DNA from: Ktedonosporobacter rubrisoli
Lineage (GTDB): Bacteria > Chloroflexota > Ktedonobacteria > Ktedonobacterales > Ktedonobacteraceae
Direction of reading: 5' to 3'
Assembly: GCF_004208415.1 (NCBI RefSeq)
Contig: NZ_CP035758.1
Span: 8,556,001-8,620,000 of the forward strand
Length of the DNA stretch: 64,000 nucleotides
Below, in pieces: positions 1 through 8,334 of the stretch. The first letter of the stretch is position 1, and each line of letters starts with the position of its first letter. The translations under genes were made by a program, and so were the position numbers. The notes beneath the pieces were generated by a model that was given only the letters and a program-made list of their open reading frames with translations, made no database searches and was not told where the DNA came from.

Positions 1-25
1 GGTCAAAGAAGAGGAGACCTATACC

Positions 26-547
26 ATGGCCTGGGAAATTGACGCAGCACATTCGCAAGCTACCTTTGCGGTTAAACACATGATGATTAGTACTGTTAAA
101 GGACACTTTAACGTCTTGCGTGGGCAGCTGCATATAGATGAGCAGAATCCTGACAATTCCTGGATTGAGGCCGAAGTTGATGCCGCAAGCATCGACACGC
201 GCGACGAGAATCGCGATAACCACTTGCGCACCGGGGATTTCCTGGAGGTAGAGAAATACCCAACCATCAATTTTAAGAGCACAAAAGTAGAACACATTGA
301 TGGTGACGAATATAAAGTATTGGGTAATCTCACCCTGCGCGGCGTAACCAGAGAGGTAATATTTAAGGCCGAATATAGCGGCCAGGGCAAAGATCCCTGG
401 GGCGGCACACGCGCCGGCCTGAGCGCCAAAGGCAAGATTGATCGCCGCGATTTTGGCCTGACCTTTAATACTGCCCTGGAGACCGGCGGAGTCCTCGTCG
501 GCGAGGAAGTCAAGATCGAGATCGACCTGGAAGCCGTCCAGAAGTAA
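26..547 (+). CDS. YceI family polyisoprenoid-binding-like protein (copy 1)
   Basis: The 173 residues match the whole YceI family, whose lipocalin-like beta barrel holds a long isoprenoid or similar lipid in characterised members. Seen: the N-terminal H-S-x-A-x-F-x-V-K-H motif at residues 9-18, a central KYPTINFKST strand, and the C-terminal GGVLVGEEVKIEI strand, all typical of the family. There is no signal peptide or TM segment, so this is a cytoplasmic form, unlike the periplasmic Proteobacterial proteins. The ATG at 26 follows a GAGGAG-like ribosome site. A close paralogue lies 281 bp downstream, so the pair is a tandem duplication. The ligand cannot be told from sequence. Confidence 0.93.
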   Translation: MAWEIDAAHSQATFAVKHMMISTVKGHFNVLRGQLHIDEQNPDNSWIEAEVDAASIDTRDENRDNHLRTGDFLEVEKYPTINFKSTKVEHIDGDEYKVLGNLTLRGVTREVIFKAEYSGQGKDPWGGTRAGLSAKGKIDRRDFGLTFNTALETGGVLVGEEVKIEIDLEAVQK

Positions 548-607
548 GCCAAATGCAACAGCTCTTGAGATAGAGAGTGCCCTGGCACATCGCACCTTCC
601 CGTCCTG

Positions 608-651
608 AATACGCCTGCTAAATATCCGATTATGGACTTAGCAGGCGTATT
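608..651 (+). terminator. Hairpin downstream of yceI copy 1
   Basis: Perfect 14-bp stem: AATACGCCTGCTAA at 608-621 pairs with 638-651 around a 16-nt loop. Only a short T run follows, so it is a probable but not canonical intrinsic terminator. Confidence 0.55.
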
Positions 652-735
652 TACGTTAGCTGCAAAATCCTGTGATCTGGCATAGCCTTCCTTCCCTCAA
701 GCTAACGCGCAAATTGCTAAGCTTTAGTTAGTTGC

Positions 736-765
736 TTGACTTAAGAAAGTAAGGTGTGTTATGCT
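736..765 (+). promoter_or_regulatory. Sigma-A-like promoter for yceI copy 2
   Basis: TTGACT at 736-741, an 18-nt spacer and TATGCT at 760-765 with an extended TG one base upstream. It lies 63 bp before the ATG of the second yceI gene, which would give the two paralogues separate transcription. Confidence 0.5.
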
Positions 766-828
766 TGATTTCGGTGAATACAATCTTTACTATTTCTCAG
801 CAGATTTACTAGAAGGAGGAGCTTTGTT

Positions 829-1353
829 ATGGCCTGGGAGATCGATACCAAGCACTCACAAGCCACGTTTGCCGTCAAACATATGATGTTCACAACCGTC
901 AGGGGGCGTTTTAAAGTCTTGAGCGGACAACTGAACATAGATGAGCAGAATCCTGCCAATTCCTGGGTTGATGCTCAGGTAGATGTGGCCAGCATCGATA
1001 CTAACGACGAGAATCGCGATAACCACTTGCGTTCCGCCGATTTCTTTGATGCTGCGAAATACCCAACTATCAATTTTAAGAGCACCAGAGTAGAGCATGT
1101 AGGAGCCGAAGAGTATAAAGTAACCGGCAACCTTAGCATGCATGGTGTGACCAGAGAGGCAGTCTTCACGGCGCGCTATGCCAGGCTGGGCAAAGATCCC
1201 TGGGGTCAGCAGAGAGCGGGATTGAGCGCAATTACTAAAATTAACCGTAAGGATTGGGACTTGAACTGGAATCAGGCCCTGGAAGCAGGTGGAGTTCTGG
1301 TAGGTGAAGAGGTAACTATCGAGATTGAATTATCGGCGGTCTGCCAGGGATAA
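829..1353 (+). CDS. YceI family polyisoprenoid-binding-like protein (copy 2)
   Basis: A 174-residue paralogue of the preceding gene, roughly two thirds identical by eye and aligned without gaps over nearly its whole length. The same family motifs are present: H-S-x-A-x-F-x-V-K-H near residue 9 and GGVLVGEEVTIEIE near the end. No signal peptide. The start is well placed, with AAGGAGG ending about 10 nt before the ATG. It has its own promoter-like element at 736-765 and a hairpin after it. Most differences between the copies are in the middle strands, where a ligand would be contacted; whether they bind different lipids is inference. Confidence 0.93.
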   Translation: MAWEIDTKHSQATFAVKHMMFTTVRGRFKVLSGQLNIDEQNPANSWVDAQVDVASIDTNDENRDNHLRSADFFDAAKYPTINFKSTRVEHVGAEEYKVTGNLSMHGVTREAVFTARYARLGKDPWGQQRAGLSAITKINRKDWDLNWNQALEAGGVLVGEEVTIEIELSAVCQG

Positions 1354-1394
1354 GGGATTGAGCGCTGACGAGCCGAACTTTGTATACTGTTGGG

Positions 1395-1436
1395 CAAGTG
1401 AGTGCGCTTCTCCTCTCTGGTAGTTGCACTCACTTG
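1395..1436. terminator. Hairpin between convergent genes
   Basis: Perfect 11-bp stem: CAAGTGAGTGC at 1395-1405 pairs with 1426-1436. It sits between the end of yceI copy 2 (+) and the end of the amidohydrolase gene (-). No T tract on either side, so termination is inferred from position and stem strength. Confidence 0.5.
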
Positions 1437-1487
1437 AACTGCAAGTGGCTATGAAATAAGCGTTCTCAGCGCTAGCATGTGCGCTCT

Positions 1488-2756
1488 TTACCTCAGGCCG
1501 GCCAGTAGTGGTACCTGCTCTGACAGCAGATTTTTAGCGGCCTGGCCACCCTTTAGGACCAGCTTCACATTGGCCGGATCGCCTATCTGCTTGATATCGC
1601 TGAGCACATCCCCATCTACCAAAATTACATCAGCCAACTTGCCTACCTCAAGCGTGCCCAACTGCTGGTCTAGATGCAGTAAGCGGGCAGCATGCAGCGT
1701 ACTGGCCTGGATAGATTGCATAGGAGTCATACCATACTTGACCATCAGGGGCAACTCCTGGCTGTTTTCCCCATGCTTGCCAACGCCCGAATCCGTTCCC
1801 ATCGCGATCTTAACGCCGGCTTTTACGGCCCGCTCGAAGCTGCGTACATGGCTCTCCATCACGTTGTTGGACTTGGCGGCCATCATTGGTGGAACGATAT
1901 CGGGATGCTGGGCTGAATATTTGCTCACGGCCATAGGCGCTAACAGCGTTGGTACCAGATAGACACCCTTTTCAAGCATCATCTCGATAGCTTCGTCGTC
2001 AAGATAAATACCATGCTCAATAGAGGCCACACCTGCTTTGATCGCATTCTTAATGCCCTGTGTGCCCTGGGCATGAGCCATACAGCGCTTCTCCTGTGCG
2101 GCAGCCTCATAGACGGCTGTCGCGATCTCATCAACGGTGAGCTGTGAAGAGGTGGGGGCATCGGCCGTCGAGAGCACGCCGCCAGAGGTGGCAAGCTTAA
2201 TCCAGTCAGCACCGGCGCGCAATATTTCGCGCGTAACCTTACGAACCTCCTCTACGCCATCGACAACGCCGCGGGGCACATCGGCAAACTTGCCAGCGAG
2301 ACCGAGATCTACGCAGCAAGGGTAATGGCCATCGCCATGACCGCCAGTCTGGCTAAGGATAGAGACCGAAACCTGCATACGCGGCCCAGCCACTACGCCG
2401 CGCTCGACCGCCATTTTAACGCCTGCAGGTGTGCCCCCGGCATCGCGTACAGTGGTGATGCCGGCATCAAGCGTTGCGCGCATGCGGGGAACGGCCAGCA
2501 GGAGACGTAGGGAGGGAGGGGTAAGTAGATTGTTCACGACATTGGGATATTCCATTAAGAAGTGAACATGAGTATCAATCAGGCCTGGCAGAACGTTGGC
2601 GCCCTGAGCGTCGATAACAGTAGCCGAGCCTGGTATGCTAACCTGATTTGAGCTACCAACTGCACTGATCCGTTCGCCCTCAATGAGCAATGTGCCATTT
2701 TCGATAGGATCATTACCTGTGCCATCAATAATCGTTGCATTGGTGATTGCCAGCAT
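1488..2756 (-). CDS. Metal-dependent amidohydrolase (imidazolonepropionase/prolidase-like)
   Basis: A 422-residue TIM-barrel amidohydrolase of the superfamily hydrolysing cyclic amides, peptides or carbamates. Seen in order: an N-terminal composite beta domain (ATIIDGTG), the first metal motif HVH, a candidate carbamylated lysine in DWIKLATSGG, later metal histidines in MAHAQG and IEHG, and the catalytic Asp in GTDSGVG. The C-terminal region returns to the beta domain (GKLADVILVDGD). The frame is open for 28 further codons upstream, but the ATG at 2756 has AAGGAG about 11 nt before it and begins at the conserved domain edge, so it is chosen. Stand-alone gene convergent with yceI. The substrate is unknown. 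Confidence 0.88.
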   Translation of the reverse strand: MLAITNATIIDGTGNDPIENGTLLIEGERISAVGSSNQVSIPGSATVIDAQGANVLPGLIDTHVHFLMEYPNVVNNLLTPPSLRLLLAVPRMRATLDAGITTVRDAGGTPAGVKMAVERGVVAGPRMQVSVSILSQTGGHGDGHYPCCVDLGLAGKFADVPRGVVDGVEEVRKVTREILRAGADWIKLATSGGVLSTADAPTSSQLTVDEIATAVYEAAAQEKRCMAHAQGTQGIKNAIKAGVASIEHGIYLDDEAIEMMLEKGVYLVPTLLAPMAVSKYSAQHPDIVPPMMAAKSNNVMESHVRSFERAVKAGVKIAMGTDSGVGKHGENSQELPLMVKYGMTPMQSIQASTLHAARLLHLDQQLGTLEVGKLADVILVDGDVLSDIKQIGDPANVKLVLKGGQAAKNLLSEQVPLLAGLR

Positions 2757-3675
2757 ACTTGTCAGTACTCCTTCTGTGTGGTGGGCTGGATTTTTCCAGT
2801 GAGTAGAGAGATTGTTCGAGATACTTAAGGGCTCGAACAATTACTATGTATTATATCCTCATGGAGATAATTAGCAAGCCCGCTTGTTTCTAGTTCCCCT
2901 TCCTTCACACATTTATTTGATGCCCAGGCATGCTTGTAAAGAGCAATACATTAATAAGTAAAAATACCGTTTTACCGACTAAACCTGTTACCTGGGATAA
3001 GTGTGTGGTTGCATATCTTTACTATAAAATTATGCCAGAAATTAAAAATGTATAAAATAACTTTATTTTAATTGACGGGGCATTTTGTCCTGTGTTAGTA
3101 TGTAAGCGGGTAAGACATTTAACATGTCTCAATGATCCTCATAAGATGTAGAGCTCTTGAGACAACAAGGATATTTTTAGTTATATCGTAAGTATCAAGT
3201 TGCATATGTATAAAAATATAAGTTTTGTATGTTGTTTACTCTATACATATGAAACTCATTTTCTACCCTTCACTCTCTGACAATTGGGGGACGAATATGT
3301 CTGCGAGAGGAGAGGTTATGAAAATATGTTGCTGTGACAATTTCTGAGGCATACCAACAATCTGAGAAGGAACTCAAGCAGCCGTAGTAGGGCATGCTCG
3401 CAGGCATCAGGAAGACCAACTAAACATCCTGCCCGCCCTCTGATAAAAGCATGTGGTCTACCTATCATCTATTTGACTGGTCATTATTTGAAGGAAGGGA
3501 ATCCATGTTTACCTTTATTTTTAGTTCATTAGAACATACCTCATGGCAATTAATCGCTTCAACTGTGCCCCTCTATCAAGAGATCCCGGTCTTTATGGAG
3601 CCAGCTCAACGTCCCTGTCTCCACGTGAGAGATAGAGGTCAACGAGCCTCTCGCCTCACTTCTTGAGGGAAAGTC
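2757..3675. other. AT-rich non-coding gap with leader-like structure
   Basis: About 900 bp with no convincing gene; base composition is far more AT-rich than the flanking genes. It holds a promoter-like element at 3072-3101, a GTCTCAA/TTGAGAC inverted repeat around 3124-3162, and an AT inverted repeat CATATGTATA (3203-3212) / TATACATATG (3242-3251). A 71-codon frame at 3451-3666 has no family resemblance and no good ribosome site. If the promoter is real, the gene at 3676 has a leader of more than 500 nt, or a separate small RNA is made here. Confidence 0.5.
3072..3101 (+). promoter_or_regulatory. Extended -10 promoter in the 2.8-3.7 kb gap
   Basis: TTGACG at 3072-3077, an 18-nt spacer and TAGTAT at 3096-3101 with a TGT extension directly before the -10. 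No start codon with a good ribosome site follows for several hundred bases. Confidence 0.45.
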
Positions 3676-4203
3676 GTGTACAGGCTTGATTTTGCGACGA
3701 TGAAACAGGTCATGGCAGCTCATCGGAAAACAGGCAAGCTCTCGACTACCGCGCCGGGTGGAATTGTGAACAGGCGTGAGGAATGTCAGATTGAGATCAC
3801 CTTGCAGCAAGGACGCATTAGCTGGTGCGCGCTGCGTGGAAGGAGCGGTTGGTCTCTTGCGGGGAAAGAGGCCGAAGAGGCTCTGGCTCGCCTGGGAACG
3901 CTGCGTTTAGGCTGGACATTTACGCCTGGCAGCACACAACTCACGCCCCCGACGCTGCCTCCTGTTCAGCGAGAAGGGATATATACCTCGCTTCCCCGGC
4001 GCACTGGCCTGCAAGTGGACCCGCAGCAGATGCTCTCCTGGCCAAATTTGCATAGGCATGTCTTTGCCCTGGCTGATGGCACGAAAAGTATCGCCAAGAT
4101 AAGCGATATGCTTTCCTGCCCATCCGATGATGTAGAGCAGGCTGCCCGCGATTTACAGTCCATCGGGCTCATTGAAATGCTGCGCCTGGATGGGAAGAAG
4201 TAG
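3676..4203 (+). CDS. DUF4388/PatA-like N-terminal domain plus winged-helix-like tail
   Basis: A 175-residue soluble protein. The first half (about residues 1-90) has the layout of DUF4388/PatA-type modules: a K-T-G-K-L segment, an acidic/hydrophobic strand ending in QQGRISWCALRG, then A-x-x-A-L-A-x-L-G-x-L-x-x-x-W-x-F. The last 50 residues (HRHVFALADGTKSIAKISDM through IGLIEML) look like a small winged-helix fold of the kind that reads out a threshold or binds DNA or a partner. The start is GTG at 3676 after a GAGGGA ribosome site. It is followed by a HAMP-like membrane protein and the ABC locus on the same strand. A regulatory role is inference; the family match is by eye. Confidence 0.5.
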   Translation: MYRLDFATMKQVMAAHRKTGKLSTTAPGGIVNRREECQIEITLQQGRISWCALRGRSGWSLAGKEAEEALARLGTLRLGWTFTPGSTQLTPPTLPPVQREGIYTSLPRRTGLQVDPQQMLSWPNLHRHVFALADGTKSIAKISDMLSCPSDDVEQAARDLQSIGLIEMLRLDGKK

Positions 4204-4306
4204 TGATGCAGAGAGCTTCGCTTCATCTAAGCGGAGAAGCCAGTATGCCTGATTTCTCTCTTCGCCTGCTTGTCATGAGATGTCTATATTCAATGAGGGT
4301 TTTTAT

Positions 4307-5302
4307 ATGGAAAAGAATCCATTTAGCGCTCTAGAAGACACCCAGAGGCCTGCCTATTTGACGGGCGAGGAGCCTTCAAAGCGCAGTATCTGGGATGTCT
4401 GGTATGAGCTCAGTTCTCCGCGTGAGCCAGGGGGCGAGGCTTCCTTGCAAGACATGGAGCTCTTTCGGCGGGGACGCGCCGGCAGTCAGATCCTCTTGCC
4501 GCTTGTCCTCTTGCTTCTGCTTGCGATCCCGGCTGGATTTGTCGGCACGAACGCATCGCTGTTGCCCCTGGTGGGTCTCTGCGTTGCGGCGCTGGTCGGG
4601 GCAAGCTTCCTCAATCGCCGGGGCAAGGTGACGGCTGCGGGCATCCTTGTCGTGCTCACCTTTCTTGCCTTTCCGATCGGCAGCATTGTCACCACGCCTG
4701 ATGGCCTCTCGATTCTTGTGTTGCCGCTCTATGGCCTGCTGATTTTGCCCTTAGTATGTGCCGTCTCGTTTTTGCCCCCCTCGTCGGTCTTTGTGGTCGC
4801 GCTTATCAATATCCTCTTTACGTATTTCTCGCTGGTGTATCTCCCGCGCACCGCCGAGTTACAGGCCCTGCTCTCTCTGGCCCTGGCTGGCACCATGACT
4901 CCCATCATCCTCAGCCAGATCATTATTGCCGTCGTGGCCTATGCCTGGGTGCGGGGAACGACGCTGGCCTTGCTGCGTGCTGATAGGGCCGAGGAACTGG
5001 CCCGGCTCGAACATGATCTTGCCTTGCAGGCCGAAGAGTCAGCACAACAGAAGCAGCAGCTGGAGGAGAGCATTGAGCAGATTGTCAGGACGCACACGCG
5101 CGTGGCCAACGGCGATTTCAACGCCCGCGTCCCGGTGATGGAAGGCAACGTCCTCTGGCAGATTTCTGGTCCGCTCAATACCCTCATCGCGCGTGCTCAG
5201 GGCTGGCGTCAAGAACTGGCTCGTGTGCAGCAGGAGAATCAGCTCTTGCTGCATGCACTGAGACGAGCAGGCGGGACGCCAGAGGGGAAGCACTGGCTGT
5301 GA
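4307..5302 (+). CDS. Polytopic membrane protein with cytoplasmic HAMP-like and coiled-coil tail
   Basis: 331 residues. After about 55 cytoplasmic residues come roughly six hydrophobic segments (about 63-225), then a basic AWVRG turn, a long Glu/Gln-rich coiled coil with a run of alanines and glutamines, and a HAMP-like unit containing RVANGDFNARVPVMEGNVLW. No kinase, cyclase or methyl-accepting domain follows, so the protein may receive or pass on a signal by itself. The ATG at 4307 has GAGGG 8 nt upstream; an ATG 27 nt earlier has no ribosome site. The gene lies 103 bp after the DUF4388-like gene and 114 bp before the ABC ATPase. A possible sensor for the locus, by context only. It contains an intact in-frame C6 tract near 4777. 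Confidence 0.6.
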   Translation: MEKNPFSALEDTQRPAYLTGEEPSKRSIWDVWYELSSPREPGGEASLQDMELFRRGRAGSQILLPLVLLLLLAIPAGFVGTNASLLPLVGLCVAALVGASFLNRRGKVTAAGILVVLTFLAFPIGSIVTTPDGLSILVLPLYGLLILPLVCAVSFLPPSSVFVVALINILFTYFSLVYLPRTAELQALLSLALAGTMTPIILSQIIIAVVAYAWVRGTTLALLRADRAEELARLEHDLALQAEESAQQKQQLEESIEQIVRTHTRVANGDFNARVPVMEGNVLWQISGPLNTLIARAQGWRQELARVQQENQLLLHALRRAGGTPEGKHWL

Positions 5303-5416
5303 GGAGGAATGCGCTGGAGCAAGCCGTGAGAAGGCCATCAGCAAAGCGTTGGATGGTGTTTGCTCTCGACCCCGAGAGATTGTCGTTTCTGAGCATCGAA
5401 AAAGGAAGTGCAGCCG

Positions 5417-6199
5417 ATGACAAGCATTCTTCGCGTTGACCAGGTGAGCAAGACCTTTCTGCGCGCTCAGCAGCGCCTGGCTGTCTTGCGTGAGGTGAGC
5501 GTCGAGATCGAGCAAGGAACCTTTGTGGTTATCGTCGGGCCCAGCGGGTGCGGCAAGTCCACTCTGCTCAACCTGCTCGCCGGCCTGCTGGCTCCCGAGA
5601 GCGGAACCGTGTGGTACCAGGGGCAGCCGGTGCTGGCTCCCTCCCCCTCGGTGGGCTATTTGACCCAGAAGGAGACGTTGATGCCCTGGAGAAGCATCGA
5701 AAGCAATATCGCCTTGCCCCTGGAGATCCGCGGCGTCAAGAAAGCCGAGCGGCAGCGCCGGGTTCGCGAGCTGATGGAAACCGTTGGCTTGCAGGGCTGG
5801 GAGAAGCAGTACCCGCGCGAGCTCTCGGGAGGCATGTTGCGTCGGGCGTCCCTGGCCCGCATGCTGGTGGCAGACCCCGAGACGCTCCTGCTGGATGAGC
5901 CCTTTGGTGCCCTTGACGCGCAGCTGCGCCTGGAACTGCAGGCCGAGTTGTTGCGCCTGTGGGAGCAGAGCGGCAAGAGCGTGCTCTTTGTGACCCATGA
6001 TCTAGAAGAGGCCCTGGCCCTTGGAGATCGGGTGCTGGTCTTTGCCCCGCAAGGTCAGATCGTCCTGGATGCCCAAGTCAGCCTTGAGCGGCCACGCGAT
6101 GTGGCGCGTATCCGCTTTGAGCCACGCTTCATCGCGCTCTACCAACGGCTCTGGGAAGCCCTGGTCAAGGCGCGAGCACAACAGGAGGTGACGGCATGA
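5417..6199 (+). CDS. ABC transporter ATP-binding protein (nitrate/sulfonate/taurine type)
   Basis: 260-residue ATPase of the SsuB/TauB/NrtD class that powers import. Seen: Walker A GPSGCGKST at residues 41-49, Q-loop Gln at 84, signature LSGGM at 136-140, Walker B TLLLDEP at 156-162 and the switch His in FVTHD at 194. The residues after the signature are LRR rather than the usual RQR or QQR. The start is the ATG at 5417 with AAAGGA 10 nt upstream; an in-frame GTG at 5408 is too close to that site. The stop overlaps the permease ATG by 4 nt, indicating translational coupling. The C-terminal 60 residues lack a known regulatory domain. Substrate unassigned. Confidence 0.95.
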   Translation: MTSILRVDQVSKTFLRAQQRLAVLREVSVEIEQGTFVVIVGPSGCGKSTLLNLLAGLLAPESGTVWYQGQPVLAPSPSVGYLTQKETLMPWRSIESNIALPLEIRGVKKAERQRRVRELMETVGLQGWEKQYPRELSGGMLRRASLARMLVADPETLLLDEPFGALDAQLRLELQAELLRLWEQSGKSVLFVTHDLEEALALGDRVLVFAPQGQIVLDAQVSLERPRDVARIRFEPRFIALYQRLWEALVKARAQQEVTA

Positions 6200-7074
6200 A
6201 GATGAAAGACGTCCTGGAGGAGCAGCGGCAGCCAGCCGCTCACCCGAAGCACCCCGAGATGCCGCAAGGGAAACCGGCCAAGCAACGCACGCACTGGCAC
6301 TCCCTCTGGCTCATCGTGGCGCGCTGCCTGTTGCTGGCCCTCATACTGCTCATCTGGCAACTGGTCTCGGGGCGCTGGGTGGACCCATTATTTCTCAGTA
6401 GTCCCCTGGAGGTCGCAGGCCAGCTGCTGAGCTGGACGGCTGATGGCACGCTCTGGTTCCATACGGTGATTACTTTGCAAGAAACCGTCTTGGGCCTGGT
6501 CTTTGGCTGTGTGAGTGGAATCCTTGTTGGCTTCCTGCTCGGGCTCTCTCCACAGCTCTCCAGCGTGCTTGATCCGTTTATTACCGCCATCTATAGCATT
6601 CCCAAAGTGGCGCTGGCCCCGCTCTTTATCCTCTGGTTTGGCATTGATGTGCAGATGAAAGTCATTCTGGCCGCCGTCACCGTCTTCTTCCTTGTCTTTT
6701 TTATCACCCTGGCCGGGGTACGCGAGGTGGATCAAGACCTGGTGGATGCTGTGCGGCTCATGGGCGGGAACCAGAGAGAGATCATCTGGAAGGTCATCGT
6801 GCCTTCCACGCTCTCAGCCGTCTTGACAGGCGTGCATATGGCCATTCCCTATGCCTTGATCGGCGCCGTCGTGGGCGAACTGATCGTTTCCAATCGGGGC
6901 ATCGGCTTTCTGATCCAGGATAGTGCCTCAGCCTTTCATACCTCCGGGGTCTTTGCCGCCCTGCTGGTCTTAACCGTGATTGCCAGCCTGCTCAATGCCC
7001 TGGTCCATCTCGTGGAGCGCAAGACATCCCGCTGGAAAGCGGATCTTCGCCTTGGGAGGAAGGGGCTGCCATAA
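6196..7074 (+). CDS. ABC transporter permease (SsuC/TauC-like)
   Basis: 292-residue inner-membrane permease of the BPD_transp_1 family with a 30-residue polar N-terminus and about six TM helices. The EAA loop that docks the ATPase is seen near residues 180-205 (DAVRLMGGNQREIIWKVIVP), followed by GAVVGELIVSNRGIGFLI, typical of sulfonate/nitrate-type importers. It starts inside the ATPase stop codon (ATGA overlap). The single permease and single ATPase are followed by four binding-protein genes, so several receptors probably feed one channel. Confidence 0.94.
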   Translation: MKMKDVLEEQRQPAAHPKHPEMPQGKPAKQRTHWHSLWLIVARCLLLALILLIWQLVSGRWVDPLFLSSPLEVAGQLLSWTADGTLWFHTVITLQETVLGLVFGCVSGILVGFLLGLSPQLSSVLDPFITAIYSIPKVALAPLFILWFGIDVQMKVILAAVTVFFLVFFITLAGVREVDQDLVDAVRLMGGNQREIIWKVIVPSTLSAVLTGVHMAIPYALIGAVVGELIVSNRGIGFLIQDSASAFHTSGVFAALLVLTVIASLLNALVHLVERKTSRWKADLRLGRKGLP

Positions 7075-7154
7075 AGCCACCAGGTGCGAACGTGCCAGGA
7101 AGAGGCAAGAGGCCTTCTTCCTGAGAAACTGTTCTCTATGGAGAAAAAGGAAAG

Positions 7155-8219
7155 ATGAGAATGCGTGTCCAAACACACCGTCTTCTGCTCGCCGGAGTCC
7201 TGCTGGTGAGTCTGAGCCTGGCAAGCTGTGGCTCAGCAGCGCCAGCAAGCCCGAGCGAGAGCATGACCTTGAAAGTAGCGCAAGTTACCAATGCTATTAG
7301 TTTTTTCCCTTTCGCTCTTGCTGTCAGGAAGCAGTATTTTGCGCAGCAAGGCTTGACCCTTGATCCCTCTCCTCCACCTTCCATGGGCAGCGGCTCTAAG
7401 CTAGCTGCCGCCGTGGAGGCCAACGCCGTCGAGGTGGGTGTAGGAGGGATTACTGATGTCTTCACCATTTCGCGTGTCGATGCCTACATCAGGATGATTG
7501 GGGCCGTCTCGAACGATCTGCTCCTGGATGTGGTGGTGAGCAAGAAGCTTGAGCAAGAGAGCCATTTGAGCTCCAGCAGCTCCCTGGAGCAGAAGATCCA
7601 TGGTCTGGTGGGCAAAAGGATCGGCATCTCTGCTCCAGGCAGCGCTACTGATGCTCTGGTGACCTATTTATTCAGAAGCCAGCATCTCGATGCCCAGAAG
7701 GATGTGGTTAAAGTGAATGTGGGAGCTGATAGCGCGGCTATGCTCGCGGCCTTGCAGACCGGGCGCGTCGATGCTATCGCCTCTGGTGCTCCCACCGGGG
7801 AACAAGCGGAGCTACATGGGATTGGCGAGACCTTCATCAGCCCAGCGCGTGGAGATGTGCCGAACATCAGCGGACAGCTCTTTGTTGTGGCCTATCTCAA
7901 ACAAGGCGTCATCGAGCGTAAACCACAGGCGGTGCGGGCCTTTATTCGTGGGCTGGCGCAAGCCGAGGACTTCATCCAGAAGCACCCCCAGGAGGCAGAG
8001 CAGATGCTCAAGGAGTATCTCAAGCTCGACGATGCCCTGGCTCAGGCTACCTGGCAGGCCACCAAAGGCAGCATGGCCGCCACGCCTCGGGTCAGTAAGC
8101 AATCCTATGAAGTGGCCAACCAGTTTCATGTCAAGGCCGGCTTGATTGCCTTGCCGTTAGCCTATCAGGATCTGGTGGCAACTGATGTGATTGAGAAGGC
8201 CCTCAGTGGCGCGAAATGA
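7155..8219 (+). CDS. ABC substrate-binding lipoprotein, copy 1 (NMT1/THI5-like)
   Basis: 354 residues. A lipoprotein signal ends in the lipobox LASC with Cys25 as the lipidation site; a Ser/Pro-rich tether and a type-2 periplasmic-binding fold of the SsuA/THI5/NMT1 group follow. It captures the ligand outside the membrane for the permease at 6196. Compared with its neighbours, residues 45-60 (QVTNAISFFPFALAVRK) and about 208-240 vary strongly, while the last 100 residues are almost identical in all four copies. The start is ATG at 7155 after an A/G-rich ribosome site. Ligand unknown; family precedents are sulfonates, nitrate and pyrimidine precursors. Confidence 0.92.
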   Translation: MRMRVQTHRLLLAGVLLVSLSLASCGSAAPASPSESMTLKVAQVTNAISFFPFALAVRKQYFAQQGLTLDPSPPPSMGSGSKLAAAVEANAVEVGVGGITDVFTISRVDAYIRMIGAVSNDLLLDVVVSKKLEQESHLSSSSSLEQKIHGLVGKRIGISAPGSATDALVTYLFRSQHLDAQKDVVKVNVGADSAAMLAALQTGRVDAIASGAPTGEQAELHGIGETFISPARGDVPNISGQLFVVAYLKQGVIERKPQAVRAFIRGLAQAEDFIQKHPQEAEQMLKEYLKLDDALAQATWQATKGSMAATPRVSKQSYEVANQFHVKAGLIALPLAYQDLVATDVIEKALSGAK

Positions 8220-8334
8220 TGTTAAAACAGAGTGGTCCCGGGATGTGAAGGGCCCTAACAGGCGCCGAAGCCTCTGGGGCTAGGCATAACAATTTCGTAC
8301 TGACATTCTATTTTAAGGTGAGAAAGTAGGAAAG

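Noticed and set aside
3451..3666. 71-codon frame in the 2.8-3.7 kb gap
   Set aside because: No good ribosome site, no family match and no domain pattern.
5039..5998. Long open frame on the minus strand (319 codons) across the membrane protein and ATPase genes
   Set aside because: It overlaps two clear genes on the other strand, has low-complexity Gln/Leu-rich content and matches no family; it is a shadow of GC-biased codons.
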